DNA from: Pascua guehoae
Taxonomy: Eukaryota; Basidiomycota; Tremellomycetes; Trichosporonales; Trichosporonaceae
Reading direction: 5' to 3'
DNA: 64,000 bases
Assembly: GCA_001600415.1 (NCBI GenBank)
Contig: BCJX01000018.1
Location: forward strand, 340,112 to 404,111
In this document: one piece after another, positions 37,833-47,530 of the stretch
How the letters are laid out: each line of letters opens with the position of its first letter
How positions within the stretch are numbered: position 1 is the first letter of the stretch
Program-made: the position numbers and the translations under genes
Notes under the pieces: model-generated
Database searches by the model: none
Seen by the model: the letters and a program-made list of their open reading frames with translations, nothing else
Told to the model about the DNA's origin: nothing

Positions 37833-39634
37833 TTAGTCGTGGGGAGCCGCCTCAGAGAGGAAAGAGGGAACCTCCTGTTCAAGGAATAGCACCACTTCGG
37901 CGCGCTTCCAACGGGCCATGGCGCAGTTAATGACGCCGCGGACGGTGTACGGGGAGACAATCAGGCCTGTTTCGTTAGTCAGAGTCGAAGCCGGAGGGGC
38001 GTGTCTCTGTGACTGGACGGAAATGGACTGGCTCACCTTCGTAGAGCAAGGGGCTCAACCTGACGCACTCCTCGAGCAGGATATTTTCCAGCGTAGTGTC
38101 TGGACCGTCCGTGGGCGGGTTCTTGATCATGTAGAGTGTCAGCCGGTCGACTGCTTCAATCAGCAGCGGGCGGCGCAAGGTTGCGTGGGTCAAAATGACG
38201 TTTCCGCCAAAATGCCGCTGGAGCTGTTGGGTCGTGTGTATACCGCCCATAGCCTCGAAGCATGATCGACAAATGGGGCGGCCCTCCTTGTCGACGAAGC
38301 CATAGACGCCGAATCCGTGGTAGCTGGAGTACCCTTCCACTCGAACACAGTACTTGGCCCGACAGTTTTCGCATGGAACAGTGTCGGTGTTGGCCACGGT
38401 GTTGAGGTAGATCAATTCGTTTGGGTTACCGGCTGCCGCGCGCTTCTCCGTCTGCTTCTGCACTTCCTTGGCGCGCCAGAGTTGCTTGATGCTCTCGGGG
38501 AGGAGAAGAGCGCGTGCCAGGGGGAGACTCAAGCCGAGAACTCGCTCGCTAGAGATGGGTCAGATAACTCGCACTATAAAGTTCCCAACGTACTTGGACA
38601 AGAAAACCCCAAGGAGATGGTGGCGACACACCACCGCCGCGTGTCCGTCTTCGTCGGTCTTTCCCAGCACGTCAAGCGCCCAAAATTCCTCGGCGATCTT
38701 GCGCTTTTCCATCTCGGCGCGGGAGTACATGCAGTCGCGGTACTGATAATGAGCGCTACCCTCTTGGACATCCTCATCACTCACCGCACAGCCCTTCTCG
38801 TCCCCCCTCGCCCGCAGCTGCTGTTGAAAAGCGTCCAGCTCAATGCCGGCCTCCTTCGCCCCTTTTGTCCACCCGCTTTCGAGAATGGACCATGGCACAT
38901 ACGACGACCAAGTAAAAAACGACTGTACCCCTGGAGTCGCGGGGGGGGGGGGGGGGCTCTTGTCGCTGAGCACTGTGTGGCGCAGCTCGTCGACCTTGCG
39001 CCGGTTTGCAGCGAGGTCGTCCACTGAATGACCAGCCGAGGTGAGTCCCTCGGCATCCTTCCAGCTCTGCAAAGTACCGCACGAGACCATGTCTCGTCGA
39101 CGTCTGTTGTCCACGACCATTCAAAGTCGCGTCGCGGGTAGATTTCGTTCCACAGACCGAGCAGGGTATGAGCAGGTGGGACGTGTCCGCGGCAGTACTT
39201 GATGCAGAGATCCATGATGGCCTCTGTGATGTGGAGATACTCGAGAGTCAGGAACAGGATCAACACGATAACTTTGCTTACTTCATTGCTGGACCAGAAG
39301 TGGGGCTTCATCGGCAGTGCTGAGCGCAAAGGCACGTTGGGAGGCCGATATATCACCTCGTACGCCATCATGAGCACATCATAGCCTTGGAACATGTAGA
39401 TTCGGGGCGGGTTCCGCTGGCTGCTCTTGTACGACGATTTGTAGATCTTGCTGTTGGGCAGGTTGGCAGCGTCGCGAACAAAGCTCTCGAGCGCGCGTCA
39501 TGCTGGCGCTCAATCATGCCCTTGGCGATGTTGGCCGTGTCCTCAAGACAGAGCTGTCGAACCCATTCAGGAGCCGAATTGACCGCCTTCTTATCTTCTA
39601 TGCGCTCAACGAGAGGGACAGGCATGGCGGCCAT
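37833..39634 (-). CDS. unknown protein with a CxxC pair, broken frame
   Basis: Family not recognised. Exons: 39634-39282, 39239-39102, 39066-38785, 38742-38594, 38548-38037 and 37966-37833; roughly 520 residues. Landmarks: MAAMPVPLVERIEDKKAVNS; IYKSSYKSSQRNPPRIYMFQ; YRDCMYSRAEMEKRKIAEEF; then VPCENCRAKYC and, 27 residues on, GRPICRSCFEAMGG, two CxxC pairs that could bind one zinc. A Pro5 run is coded by 16 C. In exon 1 the frame changes between MIERQHD and ESFVRDAANLP at a GCGCGC repeat (about 39500); two bases too many would explain it, and no intron fits. So it is either a pseudogene, a sequencing error, or an unnoticed splice. All other phases agree, favouring a live gene with an error. 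Confidence 0.65.
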
Positions 39635-40367
39635 GACGGTTGTTGTGGGTTTGGGGTGGTGTGGTGTGATGATGGAGAGGCTGGGCCAGCGGTGAGGGTG
39701 GTAACAAGATGAAGGGGGAATGGGGTGGGGTTGAATTAGGCGAAGTCTATTGGATTGAGGAGGGGAGATGCTGTGGCGACAGGGGGAGAGGAAAGGATGG
39801 AGAAGTAAAATTGTGGATGAAGAGGATGAGTGGGTAGGAGAACGATGGAGTACAAAAGACAACACAAAACGAGTAGCAAAAGGAAGGGAGGAATGTGGTG
39901 TCGGTCGCGAAGGCAGTGACGGGGGCGCAGGGGGCGCAGAGGGCGCAATAGTATAGTGTGCAGCAGTCAGAGACGAACATCCATCCGCGGGGCCATTTTG
40001 CTCTAATCAGCAGCTGGGTGCTCATTGTCAAAGTGAGCAACCACCAAGGCTTCCTTCTGTGTACGCCAACGATGTACTCTTGTGCATTCATTGTCCTTGT
40101 CCTCGTTCGGGGCTTGTTGTCTCGCCTCCTCGTGAATATCGACGCGTATTGAGTTGGATCAGGATTCACCTCTGTCAGATCGAAGTCTTCGAAAAAGCCG
40201 AGAGTCTGTCACACATGCCACGACCATTGGCGGCAGTCCTTTGGGCTGGCACAAAATCCAGCTACTCCATAACGTTTATCGTGTATCTACATCCTGAAAT
40301 TACCATGCGTGTGGGTGATAGTGACCAGGTCGAACTGTGAAGCCTTGGCCAGCTCACAATGTGGCAA
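39635..40367. other. intergenic, upstream of the CxxC gene
   Basis: 5' flank of the CxxC gene and 3' side of the WW gene, both minus strand. CT/GA-rich sequence 39650-39900 yields Ser/Leu-rich chance frames. No gene seen. Confidence 0.55.
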
Positions 40368-41638
40368 CTACCACCGACCACCGTGACCGCCGCGACCGCC
40401 GTGGCCTCCACGGTGACCGCCGCCGCCAAACCCAGGCCCACCGAAGCCGCCTCCGCCGTGGTGTGGGCGACCGCCACCCATCATCCCCATACCGCCCATG
40501 GGACCCATACCACCCATACCGCCCATGCCACCCATCATGCCCATACCTCCCATGCCACCCATACCGCCCATGAATGACGGCTTCATCATGGGTTGATTGT
40601 ACCGCCCGCTGTTGCCGTAGAGCGTGTTGTGCGACGATTTGCCCTGCAAGTCAGTGTCCGAATGCGGCGGGGAGGAGGTGTGGCTAGGTAGAAGTCTGTC
40701 TGTCCGTGAACTGGAATCGGGGATATCTACACGGTGGCGCTGCCACACGATCCCAAAATGCTCCGATGATCGCCCATCCCTCCCTCAATGCCGTCACGGA
40801 TGCCAAAACAACAGAGACTCACGCTCAACAGCGACGAAAGGAGCATTGCACCGCCCGCGCCGAGGGCACCACCAGCGAGGCCGCCGCCCAGGCTTGCCCC
40901 AAAGCCGCCGCCACTGCTCGACTGCTGCTGCGGCTGCGGCTGCGCGTACCCCTGCGGCGCGTATGCCTGCTGCTGGTATGCCTGCTGTGGGTACGCCTGC
41001 TGCTGGTACGCCTGCTGCTGGTACGCCTGCTGCTGGTACGCCTGCTGCTGGTACGCCTGCTGCTGGTTGTTGCTGCTGCCGAGGCCGAGGAGCTTGCCGA
41101 GCCCGCGGTCGTTTTCGTCGAGCGTGCTAGAGTGCTCATGCTCGCCCTCGTGCTTGCTAGGGTTCTGGGAAGGCTGGGTCTGGGTCTGCTGTTGGGCCAG
41201 CTGGGCCGGTTGCTGCTGTTGCACGACCTGCTGGACCTGTTCCACGGCATGGATCTGCTCAGGGTGCGCCTCGCCCTCCTTGATGTTGGGGTGGGTCCAT
41301 GTCACGGTCGCGGGGTCGGTCGTGGGGTTGATCTGGGGTTAGTGAGTTGTCTGGAGCAGGGCCGGCTAGCCATCGACCAGACACCGTCAAGCAGCGAGTT
41401 GAGGAGGGCGCTCGACTCGGAAAACGCACGTAGAACCAGGTGTTGTAGTCGTCGGACCACTGGCGAACCCTAAAAGTCAGCACGACCACAAGTGGGACGA
41501 ACCCGCGGCGTGCGCAGTTGGTGCACAGTCGTCAAAACAGACACTGTCAGCGCCGCGGGAACAAACCATCCACACGTACCAGGGCGCCGGGAGGTCGTCC
41601 GACTTCTCAGCGACGTTGGAGTGAGGTGGGCTGGGCAT
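40368..41638 (-). CDS. WW-domain protein with Q/A/Y and Met-Gly repeats
   Basis: Adaptor-like protein; partner unknown. Exons: 41638-41580, 41469-41430, 41332-40823 and 40643-40368, 294 residues, phases consistent. Residues about 19-55 form a WW domain: PW at the start, VRQWSDDYNTWFYINPTTD, then the second Trp-His-Pro in VTWTHPN; it should bind proline-rich ligands. A Gln-rich segment follows with about seven QQQAY-type units (41076-40955), then a Gly/Ala hydrophobic patch GGGLAGGALGAGGAML, and a C-terminus of Met-Gly-Gly units turning into His/Arg/Gly-rich repeats. The low-complexity half resembles prion-like, RNA-granule type sequences. Confidence 0.85.
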
Positions 41639-42083
41639 GGTGTTGAGGATGGAGAGACAGTGAGAGGATGAGAGACAGGCGTGACAGCAAGAGTTTGCCC
41701 TTCTTGAGGCAAGGTCTGGCTGTCTTGCCGCCCTGGCGGGTGCAAGTTGTATGGACGGGCTGCATCTGTACCACACCGACGTCACAGACTGAGACCGACA
41801 ACGGAGAGTGCTTCAGGGATGATGAATAACTGTGATCGGCCCGTCTGTCTGTGGTTGGCTGCAAACCGTGCCATTTTTAAATACTGCACAGTCGCACAAT
41901 GCCAAATGGGGACTCTTGGGTCGTGTGCCTTAGGTGCTCAGGCACAGCCTAAATTATTGCCATCGGCAAAAGCCGAACTTTCGAGTGTGGCACCATCACC
42001 ATTCAAACGGATCTCAATCCAATCCCCACTCCCAACAACTCGTTTGCAACGTCTGACGGGACGTTGCAAGAGTCAAAAACACA
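41639..42083. other. intergenic, WW gene upstream
   Basis: 5' flank of the WW gene and 3' flank of the minus-strand tRNA-Pro. Nothing else recognised. Confidence 0.55.
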
Positions 42084-42188
42084 GGCCCTCGCCCGGATTC
42101 GAACCGGGGCCCACTCCCAATCAGGAAGAACAAGCTTAGGACTGAACAGAACCCTAAGAGAGTATGATAACCACTACACCACGAGAGC
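42084..42188 (-). tRNA. tP(AGG): tRNA-Pro(AGG) with intron, second copy
   Basis: Same mature sequence as the plus-strand copy at 20387-20490, apart from one G more in the G/C run before the T arm. The intron differs by a few bases (CAGTCCTAAGCTTGTT in place of TAGTCCTAAGCTAGTC). First member of the tRNA-rich region 42.0-45.8 kb. Confidence 0.88.
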
Positions 42189-42459
42189 CGATGCCTGAAA
42201 GGCTTTGCGTGCCGAGTGGGACGGCTGCCAGCGGCGATGGGGACGCAGTCGAGAGAGGCCAGTCCCGCCTGTATGCCTTTGCCCAGCACAAGCTCGGCGC
42301 GCATCGTGGTCGGGAGTGTGAAAAAAGGCGCCGAACAATTCAGACGAGGCACCCGACCCATGGAAACCAGTCCAACCGTCAGCCTAGTGATATCTGCCAT
42401 GCCAACACAAGGGAGAGTACGCACGGACGCCCTCTGCACGCAAAGTGGTGTTTCAGCAT

Positions 42460-42540
42460 GGAGGGATAGCTCAGTTGGGAGAGCGTACGACTGAAGTTTG
42501 ATCATTCGTACGGTCGGGCGTTCGATCCGCCCTCACTCCA
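42460..42540 (+). tRNA. tF(GAA): tRNA-Phe(GAA) with intron, copy 1
   Basis: D arm GCTC/GAGC, anticodon stem TACGA/TCGTA, loop CT-GAA-G, T arm CGGGC-GTTCGATC-GCCC, discriminator A, T6 terminator at 42542. Intron about 8 nt (TTTGATCA region). The acceptor stem GGAGGGA/TCACTCC has a G5-A68 mismatch shared by all three copies here. Confidence 0.9.
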
Positions 42541-42849
42541 TCTTTTTTCCTCCCCGCTATCCGAAGCCTCCTCACCGTCATGCCCCTGTCGTTGGCCTGG
42601 GACACACTGCCGCCATGCAAGAGCGCGATGTGCTTCCGACGAGGACCTCGAAGGCAACCCTATTCCGGTCGACCTCGACCAGGGAAAGGACCCCCGCCTC
42701 GCGTGATCAAAACATGAACTGGTTAATCCTGTACCCAGCTCGGCAACCTCCTCGCCCCCCGGCAGGCCCACCCTCCTCTTTGCTGTCGTCGGCCGATAGA
42801 CCGTACTGGACTGGGGCCGGATCCGCGGCGGCGGGAACGTTCTGTCGAT
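42541..42849. other. spacer between tRNA-Phe copies 1 and 2
   Basis: Starts with the T-run terminator of copy 1. Not similar to the other tRNA-Phe spacers by eye. Nothing else recognised. Confidence 0.5.
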
Positions 42850-42928
42850 GGAGGGATAGCTCAGTTGGGAGAGCGTACGACTGAAGTGGTCATTCGTACG
42901 GTCGGGCGTTCGATCCGCCCTCACTCCA
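42850..42928 (+). tRNA. tF(GAA): tRNA-Phe(GAA) with intron, copy 2
   Basis: Mature part identical to copy 1, including the G5-A68 mismatch; intron shorter and different (GAAGTGGTCATTCG context). T5 terminator follows at 42932. Confidence 0.9.
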
Positions 42929-43212
42929 GTGGCTTTTTGAGACACCCAGGAGCAACCCCAGCACAGGGCTGAGACCATCGCGTCGCTCATGGCCACGCGA
43001 GTTGTGCCATTGACGAGGCGTGTGCCACACGCACCACCAGGGGTCTCCATAGCGGTCGATGGGGCAGCGGGCTTGTCGGGGCAGGAGCCGCTGCAGGCTT
43101 GCCAAACACACCTCCAGGCGTCGGTACAGTTGTACACTAGTTGCAGGAGTGTGACCGGAGAGTCCAACGGTGGGCTCCCGCCGGGGTGAAGGCTGAAGGA
43201 GAATACCACATG

Positions 43213-43294
43213 GTTCATATAGTATAGTGGTGAGTAGGCAACATTGTGGTTTACAGCCTCTGTTGAGACCGCTGTTCGATTCAGCGTATGGACA
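43213..43294 (+). tRNA. tH(GTG): tRNA-His(GTG) with intron
   Basis: Acceptor GTTCATA/TATGGAC (one U-G), typical TAGTATAGTGGT D region, anticodon stem CAACA/TGTTG, loop TT-GTG-G, T arm GCTG-TTCGATT-CAGC. Intron of about 10 nt (TTTACAGCCT region). A T4 stretch lies near 43315. The genomic G at 43212 could supply the extra -1 residue of tRNA-His. Confidence 0.82.
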
Positions 43295-43482
43295 CGTGCC
43301 TTTGGGCTCGAAGCTTTTTAAGTGTCAGACCAGCTGGGGACCTGCTGTCGCACATCCTCTTGACTCCTGGCCCTGTTAATACCTGGTGGTGTACCGCAAA
43401 CCCCAGCAGCCATTGTCTCAATAACTCCTGTAACTTGCTGCCCTGAGCGCGGCTGGTGCAACGCTGGAAGGAAATCCGGCAT

Positions 43483-43567
43483 GGAGGGATAGCTCAGTTG
43501 GGAGAGCGTACGACTGAAGTTCTGCTTCTTATTCGTACGGTCGGGCGTTCGATCCGCCCTCACTCCA
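43483..43567 (+). tRNA. tF(GAA): tRNA-Phe(GAA) with intron, copy 3
   Basis: Mature part identical to copies 1 and 2, with the same G5-A68 mismatch; intron longest of the three (TTCTGCTTCTT region). T5 terminator at about 43572. Confidence 0.9.
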
Positions 43568-44091
43568 TTCCTTTTTGGATTGGCATGCATTCGTGCGTCG
43601 TTTTGGGCTGGGGAGGGTGTGGGATGGATGTGGGCCACTTGTGGTGGTGTTTGGACGGCAGTTCGGTGTCGTGTGGCACTGCCACGGCAACGCGACCACA
43701 CTTGCCACACTGCCAATTGGGGAATGTGTCGCCGGCGCGGTGCCTGTTTACACTGTGTACGACGCGCCGTCTGGTGGTTTGTGTATGGGTGTTGCTCTTG
43801 GTGCGCGTGGGTGCGTGTTGCCGTCGGGTAGTCAAACGATATCTGACAGGGTGGCACTGGAATCCTCACCTCCGTCTCCGACGACTGTCGCCGCTACCGC
43901 TGCAAGTGAACGACGCAGCAGGAACCGGCCATACTGTTGCCTGGCGAAGATGCAGATGTGTACGGACGAACCGCACAGTCCCCGAATTCCATAGCTTCCA
44001 TGGTCCCGTCCCTAACAGGCGGCAAACCATCACGGAATGTGGGGAAGTTATAAGCGGCCCTCCTTTTCACGCCAACAGTCAGAAACAATCA
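43568..44091. other. intergenic between tRNA-Phe and tRNA-Asp
   Basis: G/T-rich on the plus strand in its first half. Frames here lack motifs. Nothing recognised. Confidence 0.5.
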
Positions 44092-44174
44092 TCCCTGTTC
44101 GTATATCGGTTTAGTATGCTCGCTTGTCATCTGTATGATCGCGGGAGAGCGGAGTTCGACTCTCCGACAGGGAG
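44092..44174 (+). tRNA. tD(GTC): tRNA-Asp(GTC) with intron
   Basis: Acceptor TCCCTGT/ACAGGGA is perfect, anticodon stem CTCGC/GCGGG, loop TT-GTC-A, T arm GGAG-TTCGACT-CTCC. Intron about 10 nt (TCTGTATGAT region). T5 terminator at 44179. Confidence 0.85.
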
Positions 44175-44917
44175 ATTATCTTTTTCGCTTGCGGTTGGAC
44201 ATGGCGAAGCGTAGCTTGTGGTGTAATGGTTGGGGTGAACGAGAGATAGGACGTGGGAGCCGGGAGGGAAACGGGATATGAGTTGTGTCGGTCCGTTGAT
44301 GCAAATGGTAGCAAGGGTCGGTTCCGCTCAGTCTTGTGACATTCCCTGTTCCTTCGGGGATAGACCTTAGTACATTTCTGTGAAAGCATTCTTCGATAAT
44401 GCCCACCGAACTACAGCTTCTTTTTTTCAGGCCTTTGGCGTAAGCCGCGATATCGACGATCACCTACTTCTCAAAGAACCTCTGGCCAACTTGTATTTTC
44501 GCTAGCACTATTATTTCTGTCAATTATTTGGCACCATTCAGGTGTCGCTATGTCTTACGAATACCTATAAAGCAATGCCGCATCGTACACAGCACTCGAA
44601 CGGTATCAGCCCTGTCCACCGCACCCTGTTCAGTGTCCACCACACCTCCTCAGTGAAAGCCGGGGTAAATTATCGACATACCTTCCGTGCGTCTTCATGC
44701 CGGATCAGACACACCCACACCTGTACGCGCCTGCCTTGAGCCAGCACATACTAGGTCCTACTTAGTGTGAGAACTTTCGGAGCCCCCTTGACAACCCTAT
44801 TCCCAATAACAGGCGCTGTGGCACCTCCGCTACCCACTGTATCCACCCGGCATCTGCAGCTTGGCGCCGTCAGCAGACCATGCTCCCCTCCACCGACATT
44901 CAAGGATCAAAAAGAAA
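44175..44917. other. intergenic, AT-richer segment
   Basis: Less GC-rich than the surroundings. Just after tRNA-Asp, around 44213-44230, a short sequence GCTTGTGGTGTAATGGTTGGGG resembles the first part of a tRNA D arm, but no matching T arm follows. No gene recognised. Confidence 0.45.
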
Positions 44918-45160
44918 CTGTCCCACACAGGCTTGAACTGTGGACCTTTATCAAAAAGTCCACGAGGCAAGCCTGGGTGAGCCTCTGGACGCGACTTTTT
45001 TCATTTTTCAGATTTCGGATCCGATTTCCCTGCCTTTTCCTGAACCTGGTGAAGGAGCTATGCGCCACTCGGCCACTCGGCATGGCCACTCGCTGTCCCT
45101 CCGCTTTCAATGTTCTTTGAAACTTTGCTTCTAACAGTCGAATGCTCTACCTATAGGACA
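44918..45160 (-). tRNA. split tRNA-like locus, probable tRNA pseudogene
   Basis: The two ends form a tRNA: acceptor TGTCCTA/TGGGACA (seven pairs, one U-G) and a complete 3' half with AGGTC, CACAG-TTCAAGC-CTGTG and discriminator G. The 5' half reads TATAGGTAGAGC then TTCGACTGTTAG, like a tRNA-Asn(GTT) anticodon loop, but the first eight or so D-arm bases are missing and about 170 nt separate the halves. The expected partner of the TTCGA stem (TCGAA) is not found. Either a degenerate gene with an insertion or an unusual long-intron tRNA. Confidence 0.45.
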
Positions 45161-45694
45161 TTCGATGATGTCATCCTGGGCGTTGGGAGCTCGATCGGGG
45201 GGGAGTATGCGGCAGATAGCTCAATATTCAGGAGACGACGTGCATGCATGCCTGAGTTGAGGCAACAACGGCAAAGATGAGGTAACAGGGCTTAAATCAT
45301 TGAGGAAGCAGATGGAAGGAGGAGGGAGAGGGGAGGAGTGGTGGCAATTACCGGATATCACTGTCCTCCGCCTGCCTCTTGTCTTGACGAAACCCGTCAC
45401 AGGACCGATATAGGTGCGTCCGGAAAGTCGTAAGACTGCTACGCGCTTGAGGGTCACTGTGGCAGTCTCACGACTTTGCGAACACACCTGTATGCAAACG
45501 CATCCCATCTACAGGGCAGATATGCGTCCAGCCTAGGCAGTACCTGTGCAAGAACGATCTTTTATCGAGGCAAACATATATAGTGTGACTAAAAACTGCC
45601 CGACTGTGGCACTTGTCCCATCGTCCACCCCCAAGCCACACCGCATCCCCCAACAGTCCTAAACATCAAAACAAGCAGCACAGGCCAAAAGGAA
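45161..45694. other. intergenic between tRNA-like locus and tRNA-Arg
   Basis: Nothing recognised. A purine-rich plus-strand tract (GGAAGGAGGAGGGAGAGGGGAGGAG) covers about 45314-45339. Confidence 0.5.
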
Positions 45695-45798
45695 AGGTCA
45701 CGACGGGGATCGAACCCGCAATCTCATGATGTACTCGTTTCGAACAGAAGACTGATCGAAAGTCGTAGTCATACGCCTTGCCATTGGGCCACGCGACC
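45695..45798 (-). tRNA. tR(ACG): tRNA-Arg(ACG) with long intron
   Basis: Acceptor GGTCGCG/CGTGACC (one G-U), D arm GCC/GGC, anticodon stem TATGA/TCATG, loop CT-ACG-A, T arm GCGGG-TTCGATC-CCCGT. Intron of about 30 nt. The GCCCAATGGC D region is the usual fungal tRNA-Arg(ACG) form. Confidence 0.87.
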
Positions 45799-46284
45799 TG
45801 TGGTGTTGAGAGGGACCGTTGTGCGGCCGGGGTCCGTGCCCTGGTGTGATAGGCATGGGATCGTTATCTATGGTTTCCAAGCGCTACATGCTTGTGGATG
45901 TTTGGAGAGTTCCCCCTCTCCAATGTCAACAGTAGAAGCAATTAATCGGGCGGGGAGGGTTGAGTGTGGCGGTGGTGTGGCGACGAAAAAGCCATCATTC
46001 AAAATACCCACCTGTACCTTGTGTGCAAGGGAGACGCGCCTCCTCAGAGGACTCGGGTCTGTACAGATCACGGTGAGGACCCGTGTCCTCTGCACACACG
46101 TCCGCAGAGGACACGGGTCTACAGACGCCTCAGGACACGAGCGTGTGGAGGCTGCAGAGAGGCTGCTGATTTGCTGAGCAAGTTGTCCGTTAGTACTCCC
46201 ATTTTGTGCACCACGGTTTCATTGAAAATAACGGGCATGTCTGCAGCATATACCCTCACAACAGTTCATCTCAAGACATACAAA
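45799..46284. other. intergenic with a strong hairpin
   Basis: Between tRNA-Arg and the aldo/keto reductase stop. Contains the inverted repeat at 46078-46119 and related direct repeats (CAGAGGAC-CGGGTCT) from 46045. No ORF of note. Confidence 0.55.
46078..46119. repeat. 16-bp perfect inverted repeat, 10-nt loop
   Basis: GACCCGTGTCCTCTGC at 46078-46093 is the exact reverse complement of 46104-46119. A diverged third copy of the right arm (CAGAGGACTCGGGTCT) lies just upstream at about 46045-46060. It sits 166 bases past the stop of the aldo/keto reductase gene and could form a hairpin in its 3' UTR or downstream of it. Confidence 0.8.
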
Positions 46285-47530
46285 TTAGTGGCCGATAGCA
46301 CCCTGGACCTCTTTTGAAAACCTCTCGCCGACGGGCTTTGCGTCATCAATGAGCTTGCGGAGGTCCCTGAGCTCTGCGTCCGAGAGGTCGACATTTGTTG
46401 CGCCCCAGTTCTCCTCGAGGTGGTCTTCCGACCGTGTCCCCGGGATTGGGATTGCGCCCTGGCTCATGACCCAAGCGAGAGCGACCTGGGAAGCGGTGCA
46501 TCCCTTTTGCTTTGCGAGGCGTTCAAACTCGTCGACGATGCGGAGGTTTTTGGGAAAGTTCTCCTTGCTAAAGCGGGGGACCGAGCGGCGGAAATCGTTT
46601 TCGGCGAGGTCGTCGGGCGAGCGGATCTTGCCACTCAGAATCCCAAAGCCGAGCGGCGCAAAGGCAATGACGTTGACGCCGAGTTCGCGCGCCGTGGCGA
46701 GCAGGCCGTTGGACTCGGGCTCGGTGTACCATGGCGAGTACTCGATCTGGAGCGCGTCAATGTGCGCGACTGTGAGTTAGTCCAAAAACATTCATTGATG
46801 GCGTTGGGAGCGACTGGTGACCGGGCAGAGAACTCACTAGCACACGCCTTGCGCAGCGTCTCGGGGGTGCACTCGCTCAGGCCAATATACTTTGTCTTGC
46901 CCTGTGTCTTGAGCTTGTGCAGGGCAGGAATCGACTCCTCGAGCGGCGTGTTGGGGTCGATGCGGTGCAGGTAGTACAGGTCGGGGTACGAGCCCAGGCG
47001 TTCCTTTGTGCCCTCAATGTAGGTGGCAATGTGTTCGGGCGAGTTTGTGACGGGGCGCCTGGTCGCGCCCTTCTCCATGCACTGTAGGGTCAGCACTGCA
47101 ACGGTTGAGATACAGGGGTGGAAAGAAGTCATACACCACAGAACACTGTACGGGGGAGGACAGTAATCCATGACTCCCACCTTCACATTCCTGGCCCCCT
47201 CTCATGCCGACACTAGCTACTCACCGCAAAGCCACACTTGGACGCGATAAACACTTTATCGCGGCACTGGTTCTCCTGCACAAACTTGCCAATCAGCGAC
47301 TCGTTGTGGCCCAGGCCGTACGCAACGGCCGTGTCCCAGAAGGTGCAGCCGAGAGAGACGGCCTTGGCCAGGGTCTGCGGAGACTTGTTGTCGTCGGCGG
47401 CGCCGTATACCTGCGAAAAGCTCATGGCACTGGGGCGTTAGCTCGCGAGCGTGCGAGTGGACAGCAGGCACACTCACCCAAAGCCTGGGGTGGGAACTTG
47501 GATGTCCTGGAACTTCATCATATTGACCAT
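46285..47530 (-). CDS. aldo/keto reductase
   Basis: NADPH-dependent carbonyl reductase, cytosolic, of the AKR13-like group (similar to yeast/fission yeast pyridoxal-reductase or YakC-type enzymes). Exons: 47530-47478, 47429-47225, 47081-46838 and 46769-46285, 328 residues, phases consistent. The catalytic tetrad is readable: Asp in FWDTAVAYG, Tyr in the same motif, Lys in ASKCGFA and His in [12 protein letters not shown]-binding C-terminal motif [15 protein letters not shown] is typical. A TATA box lies 96 bases upstream. Exact substrate cannot be read from sequence. Confidence 0.92.

Noticed and set aside
42460..43567. Repeated tRNA-Phe genes read as a CRISPR-like array
   Set aside because: Repeats fold as tRNAs with anticodon, T arm and terminators; spacers are unequal and the genome is eukaryotic.
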